A stretch of 64,000 bases of DNA, taken from Lycorma delicatula. Taxonomy: Eukaryota; Arthropoda; Insecta; Hemiptera; Fulgoridae. Positions 9,185-19,988 of this stretch are shown piece after piece. The translations under genes and the position numbers were made by a program. Positions within the stretch are counted from its first letter, which is position 1, and each line of letters begins with the position of its first letter. The notes under the pieces were generated by a model, which did no database searches, had not been told where the DNA came from, and worked only from the letters and a program-made list of their open reading frames with translations. Location: contig NC_134467.1 of the NCBI RefSeq assembly GCF_047948215.1, forward strand, positions 35,245,020 through 35,309,019. The letters run 5' to 3'.

Positions 9185-9511
9185 CTAGCCAACACCTTGT
9201 CTTCTCTCGTCGGAGTATTTCTGTAGAACAACTTGTCTAACAAAACTAGTAAAATTATTCCAGTTTGACTCGCTTCTTAGCATGTAGTCTATTGTTGTCT
9301 CTGGAGTTATACCTGTGAGTGCCTTACTATGTGTAAGTGTATCCCACCTATTGCACTCAAAAAACGTGTACTCAGCATCATCTATCTCGTTGCAGTAGTT
9401 GCAAATTGGCTCTTCTCTCTTGCCTATTTTGTGCAGGTAGTTATTGAAGGAACCATGTCCTGTAAAAAACTGCGATAGGTGATGATCAGCCTCACCAAAT
9501 CTTTTCGACAA
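9185..9511 (-). pseudogene. R1-clade ORF2 C-terminus of R1b, His ligand lost
   Basis: The frame shows SQFFTGHGSFNNYLHKIGKR, then C-NY-C-NEIDDAE-Y-TFFE-C, then NRW and a basic C-terminus (KYSDERRQG). The knuckle His is Tyr while the three Cys are kept. The protein is homologous in order and spacing to the frames at 5674, 8109 and 4711. Upstream coding remains continue to about 9900 in other frames, so the ATG at 9511 is not a true start. Confidence 0.75.
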
Positions 9512-9910
9512 CCATGGCTTGATGTTGGGGATGAGGGTTGATGGGGATGACTCCCTTGTACCTGCCGTACCTTAACGCACTAGCCCAAATCTCCGTACAA
9601 TATAATAGTGAGGAGTACGTCATGCTTGACAGAAGCCTTCTCCTTGGCTCGCTAGTCCTCTTGTTTTGTGGAGGAGAGCCGCAGCGGCACGCATTGCGCT
9701 TTCTGCTTTCGCTTCGGCCTCCAAGATATGGGTCCCAAATCTAAGCTGCGCGTCAACCCCAAATATCTGATGGCAGACTTTGACACAATCCTCGTTCCCT
9801 CCAATTCAACGATCAGGATCGGGCGTAGTTTCCTAGTAGTAATTAATGTCTTATATGTCAGCTCCAGGTACGAAGCTCAACGTTTCAAAGATGGTAAAGA
9901 GCTTGCAAAG

Positions 9911-10685
9911 GATCAATGCTGGTTTTGAAATATAAATTAATTGGAAAACCGAAACTAAAAAGAACGTAGTGGTTGCTGGTTTCTGCAGATTCTTAGCCCA
10001 GCGGAAGGTGGCTGAAGAGAGTCTCATGCCGTTATAGAGGATACCAACCCTGGTGATTAGGGTCCCACATGGGTTCATACTTTGTCAAGACAGGCGTTTT
10101 GGCATGCAGCCCCCGGTTTGCTTAGATATTCTCTGTTAGGATGAAATGGATATGTAGAGAACACTGTGTTGGTGCTGCGGTATGGAAGAGTGTAGACATT
10201 GTCTGCTCCCTAAAGCAGACAAGAGCAGAAATTAATATGAAACGTTTTCATTAAAGGCTTATTAAATTTGTGTATTAGTTTCTTGAGTTAAAATGAATCA
10301 ACAGAACTTTGCAATTGAATTGTACGACAAGATTGTCGTTGCAATCCAGTTGTTGGTACGAGGATAATACTTTGGATGTTTAAAGACTTAATCAAGTCAC
10401 TGATCTGAGCGCATAGTATATTTGCAGATAGATATAGGAAGAGTTTTTGTGAAAGCTTCGGTGTTCACCGAAGTGTTACCGCGAATCAGTTAATTTGATA
10501 GTTGACAAACTAGTAAGTCATGGTAAGTGAGTGATGTGGTTGGAAAAGGCAATAAAAAGGCAAACAGTATATTGTGTAAATATACTGATATAAACATCTG
10601 TCGACGCATTTCCATCTTTGGCATCCTGGAAGAGGACAAACAGATTGATGGCTATGTTTCATTATCAAGTTTAGAGGGTCTAACG
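9911..10685. other. Unclassified, moderately GC-containing stretch
   Basis: The DNA is less AT-rich than average at 9960-10200 and has no intact frame. It could be the 5' remainder of R1b or another decayed element. I recognise no motif. Confidence 0.35.
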
Positions 10686-10689
10686 GACG

Positions 10690-11135
10690 ATTTCCGGTAA
10701 AGTTTCTACTATTATTTGGATAAGGGCCTAAAAGCTATATAAGTAAATCTTTTTATATCACTAACAATTGGCTCAACGGGGTGGAAAAAATAAGGTTTCG
10801 AAGACAAAAAAGAATCACACCTACCTTAATAGGCACAGTATCGAATCAGTTTAAAGTGGTCGTTAGTCCTCTAAACATTACCTAAAACTTTTATCTAAAA
10901 CAATTGTTGATATAACTAACCCTTACGGCAAGGGATGACCAAAATGTTGCTGGAATTGTAAAAAGATGGGACTTGTATGCTAAACATGTGAAAACTTTTT
11001 TCACATACAACCATTGTCATATTTAGTAAATTTGAAGTTTTTCTTAACTTTCAGGTGGAAAACTTTTTATCCTTTACTTAGCACCGGTGAAATCTACCTC
11101 CGCCTTCCGGTGTACGGAAAGGGATTTTTTTATTT
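10690..11135 (+). repeat. Dispersed repeat family E, copy 1
   Basis: It matches 38500-39215 in the same orientation and 63335-63915 in reverse. Landmarks are GGTTTCGAAGACAAAAAA, TAGGCACAGTATCGAATCAG, ACGGCAAGGGATGACC, TTTGAAGTTTTTCTTAA, and the terminal TCTACCTCCGCCTTCCGGTG, where CCTTCCG and CGGAAAGG can pair. No coding frame persists among the three copies, so a non-autonomous element is more likely than a gene. Confidence 0.65.
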
Positions 11136-11387
11136 ATTCATTTGTTTTAATAACCTTTTCGTACATATCTTTCTTTTTATTTATTCATTAATAAATATCA
11201 CTTCGTTAATAAGCATAATGATTTTTACTTTCCTGGCATTATAGCTCTAGAACTTACAAAAAGAAAAGTCAAAATATGGGGTATTGGGTTTTTGCATTTC
11301 TATGTTTTAGGACTCAGAAAGCCCACCCCAAAAACAAAATCGTAAGGGGTAATGTTCTTACGTATGTTTATAAATACGTATATACGT

Positions 11388-11520
11388 GCGTCTCATCTGG
11401 AGGTCCCGGATTCGAATCCCGGTCTGGAATGATATTTTCAGACGCTACAAAAATATTCATCTCATCCTCTGAAGCAATACCTGGCGGTGGTCCCGGAGGT
11501 TAAAAAAAAAGAGAAAAAAA
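11388..11520 (+). mobile_element. SINE-A, 5'-truncated, with tail
   Basis: It starts inside the tRNA-like head (GCGTCTCATCTGGAGG), keeps the B-box GGATTCGAATCCCGG, and continues through the tail CATCCTCTGAAGCAATACC and TCCCGGAGGTTA into an A-rich end. The tail is the part shared with SINE-B. Confidence 0.8.
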
Positions 11521-11974
11521 AGTGTGTTGGCGTGTTCGAAGCTTAAGAAATTTTGATTGGATAAACCGATTTTCATGAAATTTGGTAGAGTGTTTCGTAT
11601 ATATGGGCCAATTTGTTGTTAATATTTCTAGTTGGTAGAGTAGACAGTTTCTTTGGAATCAATTTTCACAACATTTTTCAAACATAACCTCACTTTATAT
11701 TAAGCTCAATGCATGCGTACATGCTTATCTTACCATTATTATAAAAGAAATTGCCCTCAAATTCTCCCGTTTCCCAAAAAAAAAAATCAAAACAATTGTC
11801 TTATTTATTGCATATTTTTAACTGAAGATTTTATGTCTTCCTAAACATAGTAGTCGTGAGAGTGGCCACCCACAAAAAATTACGAGAATATTGGTCGCGG
11901 TGGGGTAGTCGATCAAAGTTTAAAGATATCGATTATTTTTAAAACCATTTCTTGGTTTATTAAACTTTTAATAA
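11521..11974. other. Unclassified AT-rich spacer
   Basis: It contains transposon-like phrasing (CCGATTTTCATGAAATTTGG) but no end or coding frame that I can assign. Confidence 0.4.
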
Positions 11975-12417
11975 TCTATATATATAAAAATGAATGTTAG
12001 TCTATCTGTATGTCTCATATGCCTTCTTAAACCGTTCATCCGATAGCGATGAAACTTTGGAGAATAGTTGGACACATGCCAGGGAAGGTTTCTGAATTTG
12101 TTTCAACCCGCTAGGTGTCGCTGGCATCGAGATATTTAGAAAAATTGTATTTATGGTCGGATTTGCCTCATATTCAGAGTACGTATTACTTACATGGAAA
12201 GAACTATCTCTGCAAAAAATGAACCCGCTAGATGATCCGCTGGGGTTGAGATATTTCGAAAAATTATATTTACGGACCGATTTGGTTCATATACAGAATA
12301 TGAATATTAGTTACGTGAAAGAAATATTTTTGCAAAAACTAGGTTCCCGCTAGGTGGGACCGGTGTTGAGTTATTTACGAAACAAACAAACAAATATACA
12401 AACAGACTTTTTTTTGA

Positions 12418-12461
<44 letters not shown>

Positions 12462-12805
12462 AAAGGCATGTTCGTATGTGTGTCCGCTAAAGACCAAAAA
12501 ACTAATGGACCGATTTACGCGCGGGAAAAAGGGAAAAAGGGGAAAGACAAAAGGGAAAAGGTAAAAAGGAAACTGGGAGAGGGTTGAGGAAGAAGGGTGA
12601 AAGGGAGAAGTTGGAAAGGGAAAAGGGGAAGGAGAATAAGTGAAAGGTATAATGATAAAATTTGTGAAGTTCCGTAATGTTCAGTTTTTTAATTTTTTGT
12701 ATCAAACTGTCAATTGTGTTCATTTAAACTCTCTGTCTCTCTCTTTCTCTCTCTCTATATATATACTCAAATCTAGCAATAGCGAAGCATTGCCGGGTCT
12801 GCTAG
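11975..12805 (+). mobile_element. Helitron-like non-autonomous element 1
   Basis: It starts with TCTATATATATAAAAATGAA and ends with GCAATAGCGAAGCATTGC..GGGTCTGCTAG. The end has a short hairpin (GCAAT/ATTGC) just before the terminal CTAG, and the element lies between an A and a T with no target duplication, all as expected of Helitrons (5' TC, 3' CTRR, A|T insertion). There is no Rep/helicase frame. The body holds a (TA)n at about 12417-12458 and a purine-only GGGAAA-rich tract at about 12525-12650. Other family members are at 57024, 60668 (reverse) and probably 40116 (reverse). Confidence 0.75.
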
Positions 12806-13257
12806 TATTACAATAAATATCGTTTTATTGATTTTTCCTTTTTCAGTGGAATATTTTTTTTAGTTTATTAAATTTAACATAAAACAAAACTAAGACAAAT
12901 CGAAAACTTTCCTTGGGATATGATTTTCGTGGTGGAGAAGCAGAATAACTTTTAAAAATATCGCTATCAGAATTTATTAAATTTTTCAGGTAACAATATT
13001 CTTCCACTATGTAAAAATAAATAAAAAATTTCAGGAAAGTATTAAAATTTTATTGTCAGCTTTGAAGCGTGCAAATATGTATTCAGTTACATCGAAAAAA
13101 TGATATTACTTTATAAAATTCATATTATGATAAAATATTTTCCGATATACGGAATATCCAGTCTATATTTTAAATTTGATTACGTTTAAGTAGTGCAGAT
13201 ATGGAAGCTTTCCAGATATTTATTATTGATTTATATATCATTCCAATTGAATTTCAC
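12806..13257. other. AT-rich spacer, nothing recognised
   Basis: No gene, terminal repeat or RNA element is apparent. Confidence 0.5.
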
Positions 13258-13266
13258 TCTTTCTCG

Positions 13267-13297
<31 letters not shown>

Positions 13298-13386
13298 CAC
13301 ACACACACGCGCGCGCGCGTGTACACTCACACACACACACACATATATATATATATGCGCGCGCGCGCACGTACACACACACACAA

Positions 13387-13420
<34 letters not shown>
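13258..13420. repeat. Compound dinucleotide microsatellite (CT)(TA)(CA)(CG)(CA)(TA)(GC)(CA)(TA)
   Basis: Successive blocks of CT, TA, CA, CG, GT/CA, TA, GC, CA and TA repeats. The alternating purine-pyrimidine runs, including two (GC)n blocks, are classic Z-DNA-prone sequence. Open frames over this stretch are low-complexity translations and not genes. Confidence 0.95.
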
Positions 13421-13424
<4 letters not shown>

Positions 13425-13689
13425 CTTGCTACTGGAACAGTAGACGGATCCCAATAATACATAAACGCACTAGAGTTAATTTAATGCCGTACCACTATAA
13501 CAGTAATGTGACCATTATCTCTCCTCGTATATTATAATGGGAATAACATAATTATAATATTATTAGATGCCTACTGTTAATGTTATATTGTATATGTATT
13601 ATGTTACCATACTATTGTAATTATAATTATAATTTATATGTTTTTTTATGAACGATTTTTAATTTTTTATAAATTATTACTTAGATCAT

Positions 13690-15057
13690 ACAAACTGGTG
13701 TGTAATATTTATGAAAAACGGGAATTTCCGTCAGACTTCAAAAAAAGTGTTATAGTAATGATACCAAGGAAAGCAGGGTCAGATAAATGTGAAGAATACA
13801 GAACAATTAGTTTAACTAGTCATGCATCAAAAATCTTAACTAGAATTCTATACAGTAGAATTGAGAGGAGAGTGGAAGAAGTGTTAGGAGAAGACCAATT
13901 AGGTTTCAGGAAAAGTATAGGGACAAGGGATGCAATTTTAGGCCTCAGATTAATAGAAGGAAGATTAAAGAAAAACAAATCAACATACTTGGCGTTTATA
14001 GACCTAGAAAAGGCATTCGATAACGTAGACTGGAATAAAATGTTCAGCATTTAAAAAAAAAGGGTTCAAATACAGAGATAGAAGAACAATTGCTAACATG
14101 TACAGGAACCAAACAGCAACAGTAACAACTGAAGAACATAAGAAAGACGCCGTAATAAGAAAGGGAGTCCGACAAGGATGTTCCCTATCTCTGTTACTTT
14201 TTAATCTTTACATGGAACTAGGAGTTAATGATGTTAAAGAACAATTTATATTCGGAGTAACAGTACACGGAGAAAAGATATAGATGCTACGATTTGCTGA
14301 TGATATAGTAATTCTAGCCGAGAGTAAAAAGGATTTAGAAGAAACAATGAACGGCATAGATGAAGTCCTACGAAAGAACTATCGCATGAAAATAAACAAG
14401 AACAAAACAAACGTAATGAAATGTAGTAGAAATAACAAAGATGGACCGCTGAATGTGAAAATAGGAGGAGAAAAGATTATGGAGGTAGAAGAATTTTGTT
14501 ATTTGGGAAGTAGAATTACTAAAGATGGACGAAGCAGGAGCGATATAAAATGCCGAATAGCACAAGCTAAACGAGCCTTCAGTAAGAAATATAAGTTTTT
14601 TACATCAAAAATTAATTTAAATATCAGCAAAAAATTTTTGAAAGTATATGTTTGGAGTGTCGCTTTATATGGAAGTGAAACTTGGACGATCGGAGTATCT
14701 GAGAAGAAAAGATTAGAAGCTTTAGAAATGTGGTGCTATAGGAGAATGTTAAAAATCAGATGGGTCGATAAAGTGACAAATGAAGAGGTATTGCGGCAAA
14801 TAGATGAAGAAAGAAGCATTTGGAAAAATATAGTTAAAAGAAGAGATAGACTTATAGGCCACATACTAAAGCATCCTGGAATGGTCACCTTAATATTGGA
14901 AGGACAGGTAGAAGGGAAAAATTGTGTAGGCTGGCCACGTTTGGAATATGTAAAACAAATTGTTAGGGATGTAGGATGTAAAGGATATACTGAAATGAAA
15001 CGACTAGCACTAGATAGGGAATCTTGGAGAGCTGCATCAAACCAGTCAAATGACTGA
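13690..15057 (+). pseudogene. LINE N1 reverse transcriptase, one frameshift and one nonsense codon
   Basis: Conserved RT blocks are visible in order: EEYRTISLTSHASKILTRIL, EDQLGFRKSIGTRDAI, AFIDLEKAFDNVDW (first catalytic Asp), VRQGCSLS, FADDIVILAE (catalytic Asp pair), YLGSRITKDGRS, then VALYGSETWT and MWCYRRMLKIRW of the C-terminal domain. The frame shifts once in the A-run at about 14055-14062 and is cut by a TAG at 14281-14283, where the copy at 28105 has AAG (Lys). With two lesions this is the best-preserved LINE frame in the window. The product would be an RNA-directed DNA polymerase. Confidence 0.88.
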
Positions 15058-15073
15058 AGACGAAAAAAAAAAT
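13690..15073 (+). mobile_element. LINE N1, 5'-truncated copy with RT and 3' end
   Basis: A non-LTR retrotransposon remnant running from mid-RT to the 3' end, closing with GACTGAAGACG and an A10 run (15063-15072). The order is RT fingers/palm (13690-14054), the catalytic FADD block (about 14290), the thumb, and a long C-terminal domain ending QSND and a stop at 15057. There is no endonuclease domain. Three further pieces of the family lie at 17895, 27288 and 28105. I cannot place the clade with certainty; RTE-like or a related clade is plausible from the LYGSETW C-terminal block. Confidence 0.88.
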
Positions 15074-16429
15074 GATAAGTGGACGGTGGGACACGCAAAC
15101 GAGTGGTGGATGGTACCACGCATATTCCGCTCATGCTTTTAGGTTAGCTCTAGGAGCTAGTTAGGATACTGGTCGCTAACTTTTTGGAGGCTCAGTAGAC
15201 GTTTTGGCACAGACATTTGGTGGTATGCTTTAGGATGACCGAATGGGGTGGTACCAGGAGAAATGCCAAGCAAACCAATTTAGGTTTTTAAGTGAACCAC
15301 CCCGGTGTTGGTTTATCATACGCGTTTTTGGTCATAATACTTCCTAGTCTGAGTGTTCATCCTGTAGTTCACTTGACTAAGATATGATTACTGGAAGAAT
15401 ATTAGCAATATTTATAATTAATTGTAAATTTATAAGCTAAGCTAATATTTTTTTTTTTTTTTTTAGTTCAAAAGGTACACTAAATTAAGGTAATTTTTGA
15501 GAATGTTTGAATACACACTTTCTTGGTACTTTTTGTATCATTTGGTCAGGAGTTGTAAAGGGTCATATAAAAAGGAAGAATCCATTATACAGATGGGAAA
15601 GTCCGTAAAAAAAATTATCTGAAAGAGATCCCATATGGTATATTATCCTGTCTAGAAGATGAAACGCAAAACATTCTGTCGTGACCAGCTTATTTTATTA
15701 TATTATAAAATTTAACATTGATGAACATATACAAAGTATAGTAAGAAAGTAAATTAGAAAGAGAAAAAGGGTGAAAAAAATGCAAGCGCAAGTAAAATAT
15801 CATATAAAAAAGAGAGAATTGTTTGAACCTTTTAATAAGTAAAAAAAATATATTTACAAAAAGGTTGAAATAGAATTAATTTATCAAAGAAAAGAGAAAT
15901 TTAATACTGTAATACATATAAAAAAACCTTCTGTCATTTTGATTTTCCTTTCTAACTTTACCATTCTTTCATACTGATACACATATGCGAGCATAAACAC
16001 ATATACACAAGTGTGCGCTATACATATATATATATAAATATTGTAACATTTCATAAATTAATAAAAGAAGCTTATAAAAACGTTAATAAAATAGATTAAA
16101 GACCTCTTTGTTTATTTCATAGATATTCTGTGACTTTATGTTGGTTTTTTTTTTATACAATGTTTGCGAATTATAAATTACTCAGATTTAAAATTTATAT
16201 ATTAAAGTTATGGAATATACTTCTACAACATTCTTTTTTTTTAAATAATAATAAAATTTATGCTTAAAACGTCTGAAAAAATCATTTATATTTATACAAA
16301 TAAAGTCAACTGTATATATTGTAACTGAAAAAATATTGTAATACAAAAAAATAAACGATTAAATCAAATTATTATGTGGATCTAGTTTTATTCAACAAAA
16401 ATTAAATGTACACGTATATATAGAGTGAT
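15074..16429. other. Spacer: balanced block, then AT-rich
   Basis: 15074-15380 has fairly balanced base composition (TGGTGGATGGTACCACGC and onward) but no frame or motif that I know. 15400-16429 is AT-rich and featureless. Confidence 0.4.
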
Positions 16430-17080
16430 TAAGGAGGATAAAGCAATACTTTGACAACTCATTCTAAAGGCTAAAAATAAGAAAAAAGTTCATATAAACA
16501 TAGATCCAAAAACGCTTCGTTAGCGAGTTATACAGGGTGAAATATTTCGCTCGAGTTTCAGTTCCTCCGGGTAAATTAAGGCTTTCTGAAATTCTTGGAA
16601 GGTCAATTAAGGGGAAAATTCAGTTATTTCTTATGGTTTTTGAGCTTGGAAATCGAAAATAATAGGTCTCAGAATTGTATCTCTCTTAGTTTCTAAGATA
16701 TCCCATGGTAAACGCCAAAAATAGGGTCAGAAACACATTTTTTTTACGTTTGACGTAGAATAACGTTGTTAAATTGGCAATAAATAATACATTTTTTAAA
16801 CATAAATTTTAGAGAATTTAATTATAAGAAGATTGATGTAAATAATGTCAACAAAAACAAATAAAATTTTAAACATATCGATTTTTATTAACAACAAAAC
16901 AGATTAATTTTTAATAGATTGAAAAAACCTTTTCGTTTTTTCAAGTATTTTAGATTCCTTTTACTGTTTGTTTACGTGAAGAGTCATCATTGGATGCCCT
17001 CTCATATGTGATACATTAAAAGCGAGAGGCGTCGTTAACGTCCCCTAAGAGACGTAAGAAAACTTGAGAACGAGGCGACG
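16430..17080 (+). repeat. Dispersed repeat family G, copy 2
   Basis: The longest copy. Landmarks are CTAAAAATAAGAAAAAAGTT, ATAGATCCAAAAACGCTTCG, TTAGCGAGTTATACAGGG, and TTTTTCAAGTATTTTAGATT. It has no coding frame. Compare with 400-830 and 22310-22570. Confidence 0.5.
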
Positions 17081-17289
17081 ACACTAACTCTAAATCTTTA
17101 AAATAGGGCTTTTCGACACTTTCAGTACCTTCAAATTCTTTTTATTAAATAGGTAACAATGATTCTCGATATATGAATTGTGTTTAAAAATCCTGAATAA
17201 AAGCGTAATCGTATAATTACAAAAAAAAAAAAAAAGACTGAACAGTTGTAGGAATTTCCCGTCACGCTGTTTTTTTCTGAAGCACGGCT

Positions 17290-17525
17290 TACACACTCAA
17301 TTTAATTGAAAATATTCATAATTTTATTTAAATATAATATCTTTCGTTTATTTAATTCAATGAATCTAAGTAAAGCGCGCGCGCATACTGTATTTCATTC
17401 GCGTGGCCGTGGAGGTACTAGCAGCCTCTTTAAATATTTTTTTTTTTTTTTTTTAATTTTAAATATTATTAATTTATTTAATTCTACAACATACTTGTGA
17501 CGTCACAACATAATACGACTACAAC
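17290..17525 (-). repeat. Dispersed repeat family F, copy 2 (short)
   Basis: It shares TTTATTTAATTCAATGAATC, the AAAGCGCGCGC segment and the GACGTCACAACAT motif with the copy at 5030-5640. About half the length of that copy is missing. Confidence 0.55.
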
Positions 17526-17894
17526 AGCTGTATCTATGTGCAGCTGTATACACATATATATATATCGGGAGAGAGTGAGAGAGAAATTGGGGTAACAGGA
17601 GGCATACAATATAGTCCGGCGTACAAACTATCGGTTACCTACTAAGAGCTATCTTTATATGATATATTACCTAACATTAATAAAATTATTTACACAGATG
17701 GAGGTTTTTGTTGTCCTATCAACAATTGACATTTTTATAATACATGATAAAATATATTAAAAATATATATTGTCGCTTGATCACGTGTCAAAGATAGATA
17801 GATTAAAAAACGTAAAAATTTCTCATAAATATACCTTATTACTCTAAACATATATATATTAAAATAAATGAATAATAATAATTATAGAAATATA
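17526..17894. other. AT-rich spacer
   Basis: Short TA and GA microsatellite tracts around 17550-17585, and nothing else recognised. Confidence 0.5.
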
Positions 17895-18260
17895 ATTTGT
17901 TTACATCAAAAATTAATTTAAACGTCAGGAAAAGATTTTTGAAAGTATATGTTTGGAGCGTAGCTTTATATGGAAGTGAAACTTGGAAGAACGAAGTACC
18001 TGATAAGAGAATATTAGAAGCTTTTGTAATATGGTGCTATAGGAGAATGTTAAAAATCAGATGGGTGGATAAAGTGACAAATTAAGAGGAGTTGCGGCAG
18101 ATAGATGAAAAAAGAAGGGTTTCAAATAATATAGTTAAAAGTAGAGATAGACTGATAGGCCACATATTAAGGTACCCTGGAATAGTCACTTTAATATTGG
18201 AGGGACAGGTAAAGGAATCAATTGTTAGGGATGTAGGATATAGTGGGTATACAGATCAGT
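17895..18260 (+). pseudogene. LINE N1 C-terminal fragment
   Basis: It reads TSKINLNVRKRFLKVYVWSV then ALYGSETW and MWCYRRMLKIRW-like (IWCYRRMLKIRW), closely matching 14600-14960. It stops at a TAA near 18082, continues recognisably to about 18260, and has lost the 3'-most coding part by an internal deletion. No RT catalytic block is present. Confidence 0.85.
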
Positions 18261-18284
18261 AAATTAATTGACAAAGGACTGCTT

Positions 18285-18440
18285 CTAGCGGAAGATAGTC
18301 GTGGAGGGAGCCGTTTGTAGCCGCTCGGAGCCCCACTATTGGTCCGCTCTGGGCCAATAGCAGCTAAAATAAAAATGTGAGCATATAGGACAACTAAACA
18401 AAAAAAATCTACGCATCACCTTTTATTATAGAGTGCTGTT
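18285..18440 (+). repeat. Repeat family I, copy 1 (CCAAT hairpin)
   Basis: It contains CCACTATTGGTCCGCTCTGG then GCCAATAGCAG, where CTATTGG and CCAATAG pair around an 11-nt loop, followed by AAAATAAAAATGTGAGCA. The same block recurs at 36500-36610. This is a short dispersed repeat of unknown type. Confidence 0.6.
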
Positions 18441-19988
18441 TTTTTTTTCTTTTTTGGGGATGCTGTTTAATGATGATTGATAAAAATAAGCCAGATCTGT
18501 TTTTCTGAGAATAAAGAATGACTTGAAATTTATGTTGAAGTGAAGATTTCCTTGGAGAAAATGTTACCTCTGTGTTTCATCCAAAAATTGTGGATTCTAA
18601 TTCCGGTTAGACATGGCTTTTTTCTCCACATAATAAAACAATTACAGAAATTCATTCCATTAAAATCCAACTGCAGCAGTTTATAAGAGACAACCAGAAT
18701 AAAACGGAATATAAACGTATTTATTTCCTGTTGGGCTTTCTTTCCTTAAAGTCAGTTCTAAACATTCAGCAGATATATTGATTTTACCGAGATAACAAAT
18801 TATATAAATATACTTTTGTAAAAAAAGTAAAGTTGAGGGAGATAACAATTAAGTTCTATGCACTTCTCGAACTGTTACGTGGTGGTAAATTTTGAACTTG
18901 GATCAGAAGGGTTGTAGAAAAGAATTAAAGCCTTATAGATATGTGTTACTAGTTTATAATTATTAATTACGTTTATAATTATTAATAACGTTTCCATTAA
19001 AAACATATTCAAAAGGCTTAGAAAAAGCAAAAGATGTAACTAATTCTGTTCACAACAAAACACTTGATTAAACTGCACAAGTAGTAACAAATTCACCGAA
19101 GTGTCGACCTCAATAGATATCATTAAAATCAAAGGTATAGTTCTAAGAATTTCACGGATGAAGAATCTAAGGAAGTATGTCCTTATTCAGGAAATAACTC
19201 TTTATTGAGGTCAGTAGTAGATAAAGTTGTAATTACCCAGAAGGTTGACAAAGTGCGTTAACAGACTGGTTTCATAAAGAAGTATTAATGGATTAATTTG
19301 TAATTTAGTTTCTACGTCAAAAGGTTTTATTCCTATTTTAATTAATCAAATTTAAATCATTTAAATTGTTTTTCTACATCAGCTGTTTTTGTTACAGAGA
19401 TAAAAGAACAATTGATTCAATTCTTATGAGTATAAATATATTAAAGAATATATTAAATTATATAAAATATTTATCAAACAAAATGGAAATAATTTTTAAA
19501 TTATCATACCAGTGGAGAGAAGATATTTTTTTAAACATTTCTAAAAAGTTAATTTTTAAAATAATGATTGTTATTTAATTTTTTTTTTTTAAACTATGTT
19601 CAATGCTACATTAAATACGTAAATCATAATTTCTGTTTTTGATAAATTCTCTTTTTTTTTGGATAAGGAAATTATACAACAAAAAAAATACGAAAATATC
19701 CTTTTGCATATTAAAATTGCAGTAGGAAAAAGGAAATAATATATTATATTTTCCCGCCTTAAGGAACAACCAAATCACCCAGTTCTTGGTAATATTTATT
19801 TTCGAAAATACGAGGGCAATCCACGTTGTACTGCACCTGTAGAAGATGTTCGTACCCAGCATTTACTCCACCTTATAAATGTTGACACACCTTCTATTTT
19901 TCCTATTTATCCGTGTTCTTAGAAGAACACAGTTCATCTAATTTGTTTTTTTTTTTTTTTTTTAATTTACTTTGCTATTATTTGTTAT
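18441..19988. other. AT-rich spacer with a SINE-A scrap
   Basis: At about 18590-18635 the segment GGATTCTAATTCCGGTTAGACATGG looks like the B-box part of SINE-A. The remainder shows no gene or transposon feature that I can support. Confidence 0.45.

Larger units (their letters stand above)
8811..9910 (-). mobile_element. R1-clade non-LTR retrotransposon, 3' end (R1b)
   Basis: On the minus strand the order is: late RT and thumb region (RPILIVELEGTRIVSKSAIR then YLGV, about 9840-9765), a degenerate 'LLYxxEIWA' region (about 9620-9580), the C-terminal knuckle frame (9511-9185), a GC-rich 3' UTR, and a poly(A) visible as the T10 run at 8811-8820. The 3' UTR matches R1a. A 9-bp hairpin (CTCCCCTGG 8828-8836 with CCAGGGGAG 8866-8874) sits next to the poly(A), in the same place as the hairpin of R1a. 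Several stops and frame changes interrupt the coding part. Confidence 0.75.

Noticed and set aside
8241..9188. A 315-codon plus-strand frame, the longest in the window
   Set aside because: It is antisense to R1c and R1b, whose minus-strand frames contain the recognisable zinc-knuckle and GHGSF motifs; the plus-strand translation has no known motif.
10290..10685. A possible transposase N-terminus (FAIELYDKIVVAIQLLVRG)
   Set aside because: It is too short, stops soon, and no downstream catalytic block or terminal repeat was found.
12354..12723. Lys/Gly-rich and Phe/Leu/Pro-rich frames
   Set aside because: They come from the purine tract of the Helitron-like element; the same artefact occurs at 57209-57494 and 60856-61116.
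13193..13462. Several overlapping frames on both strands
   Set aside because: They are translations of the compound dinucleotide array (Tyr-Ile, Thr-His, Ala-Arg repeats).
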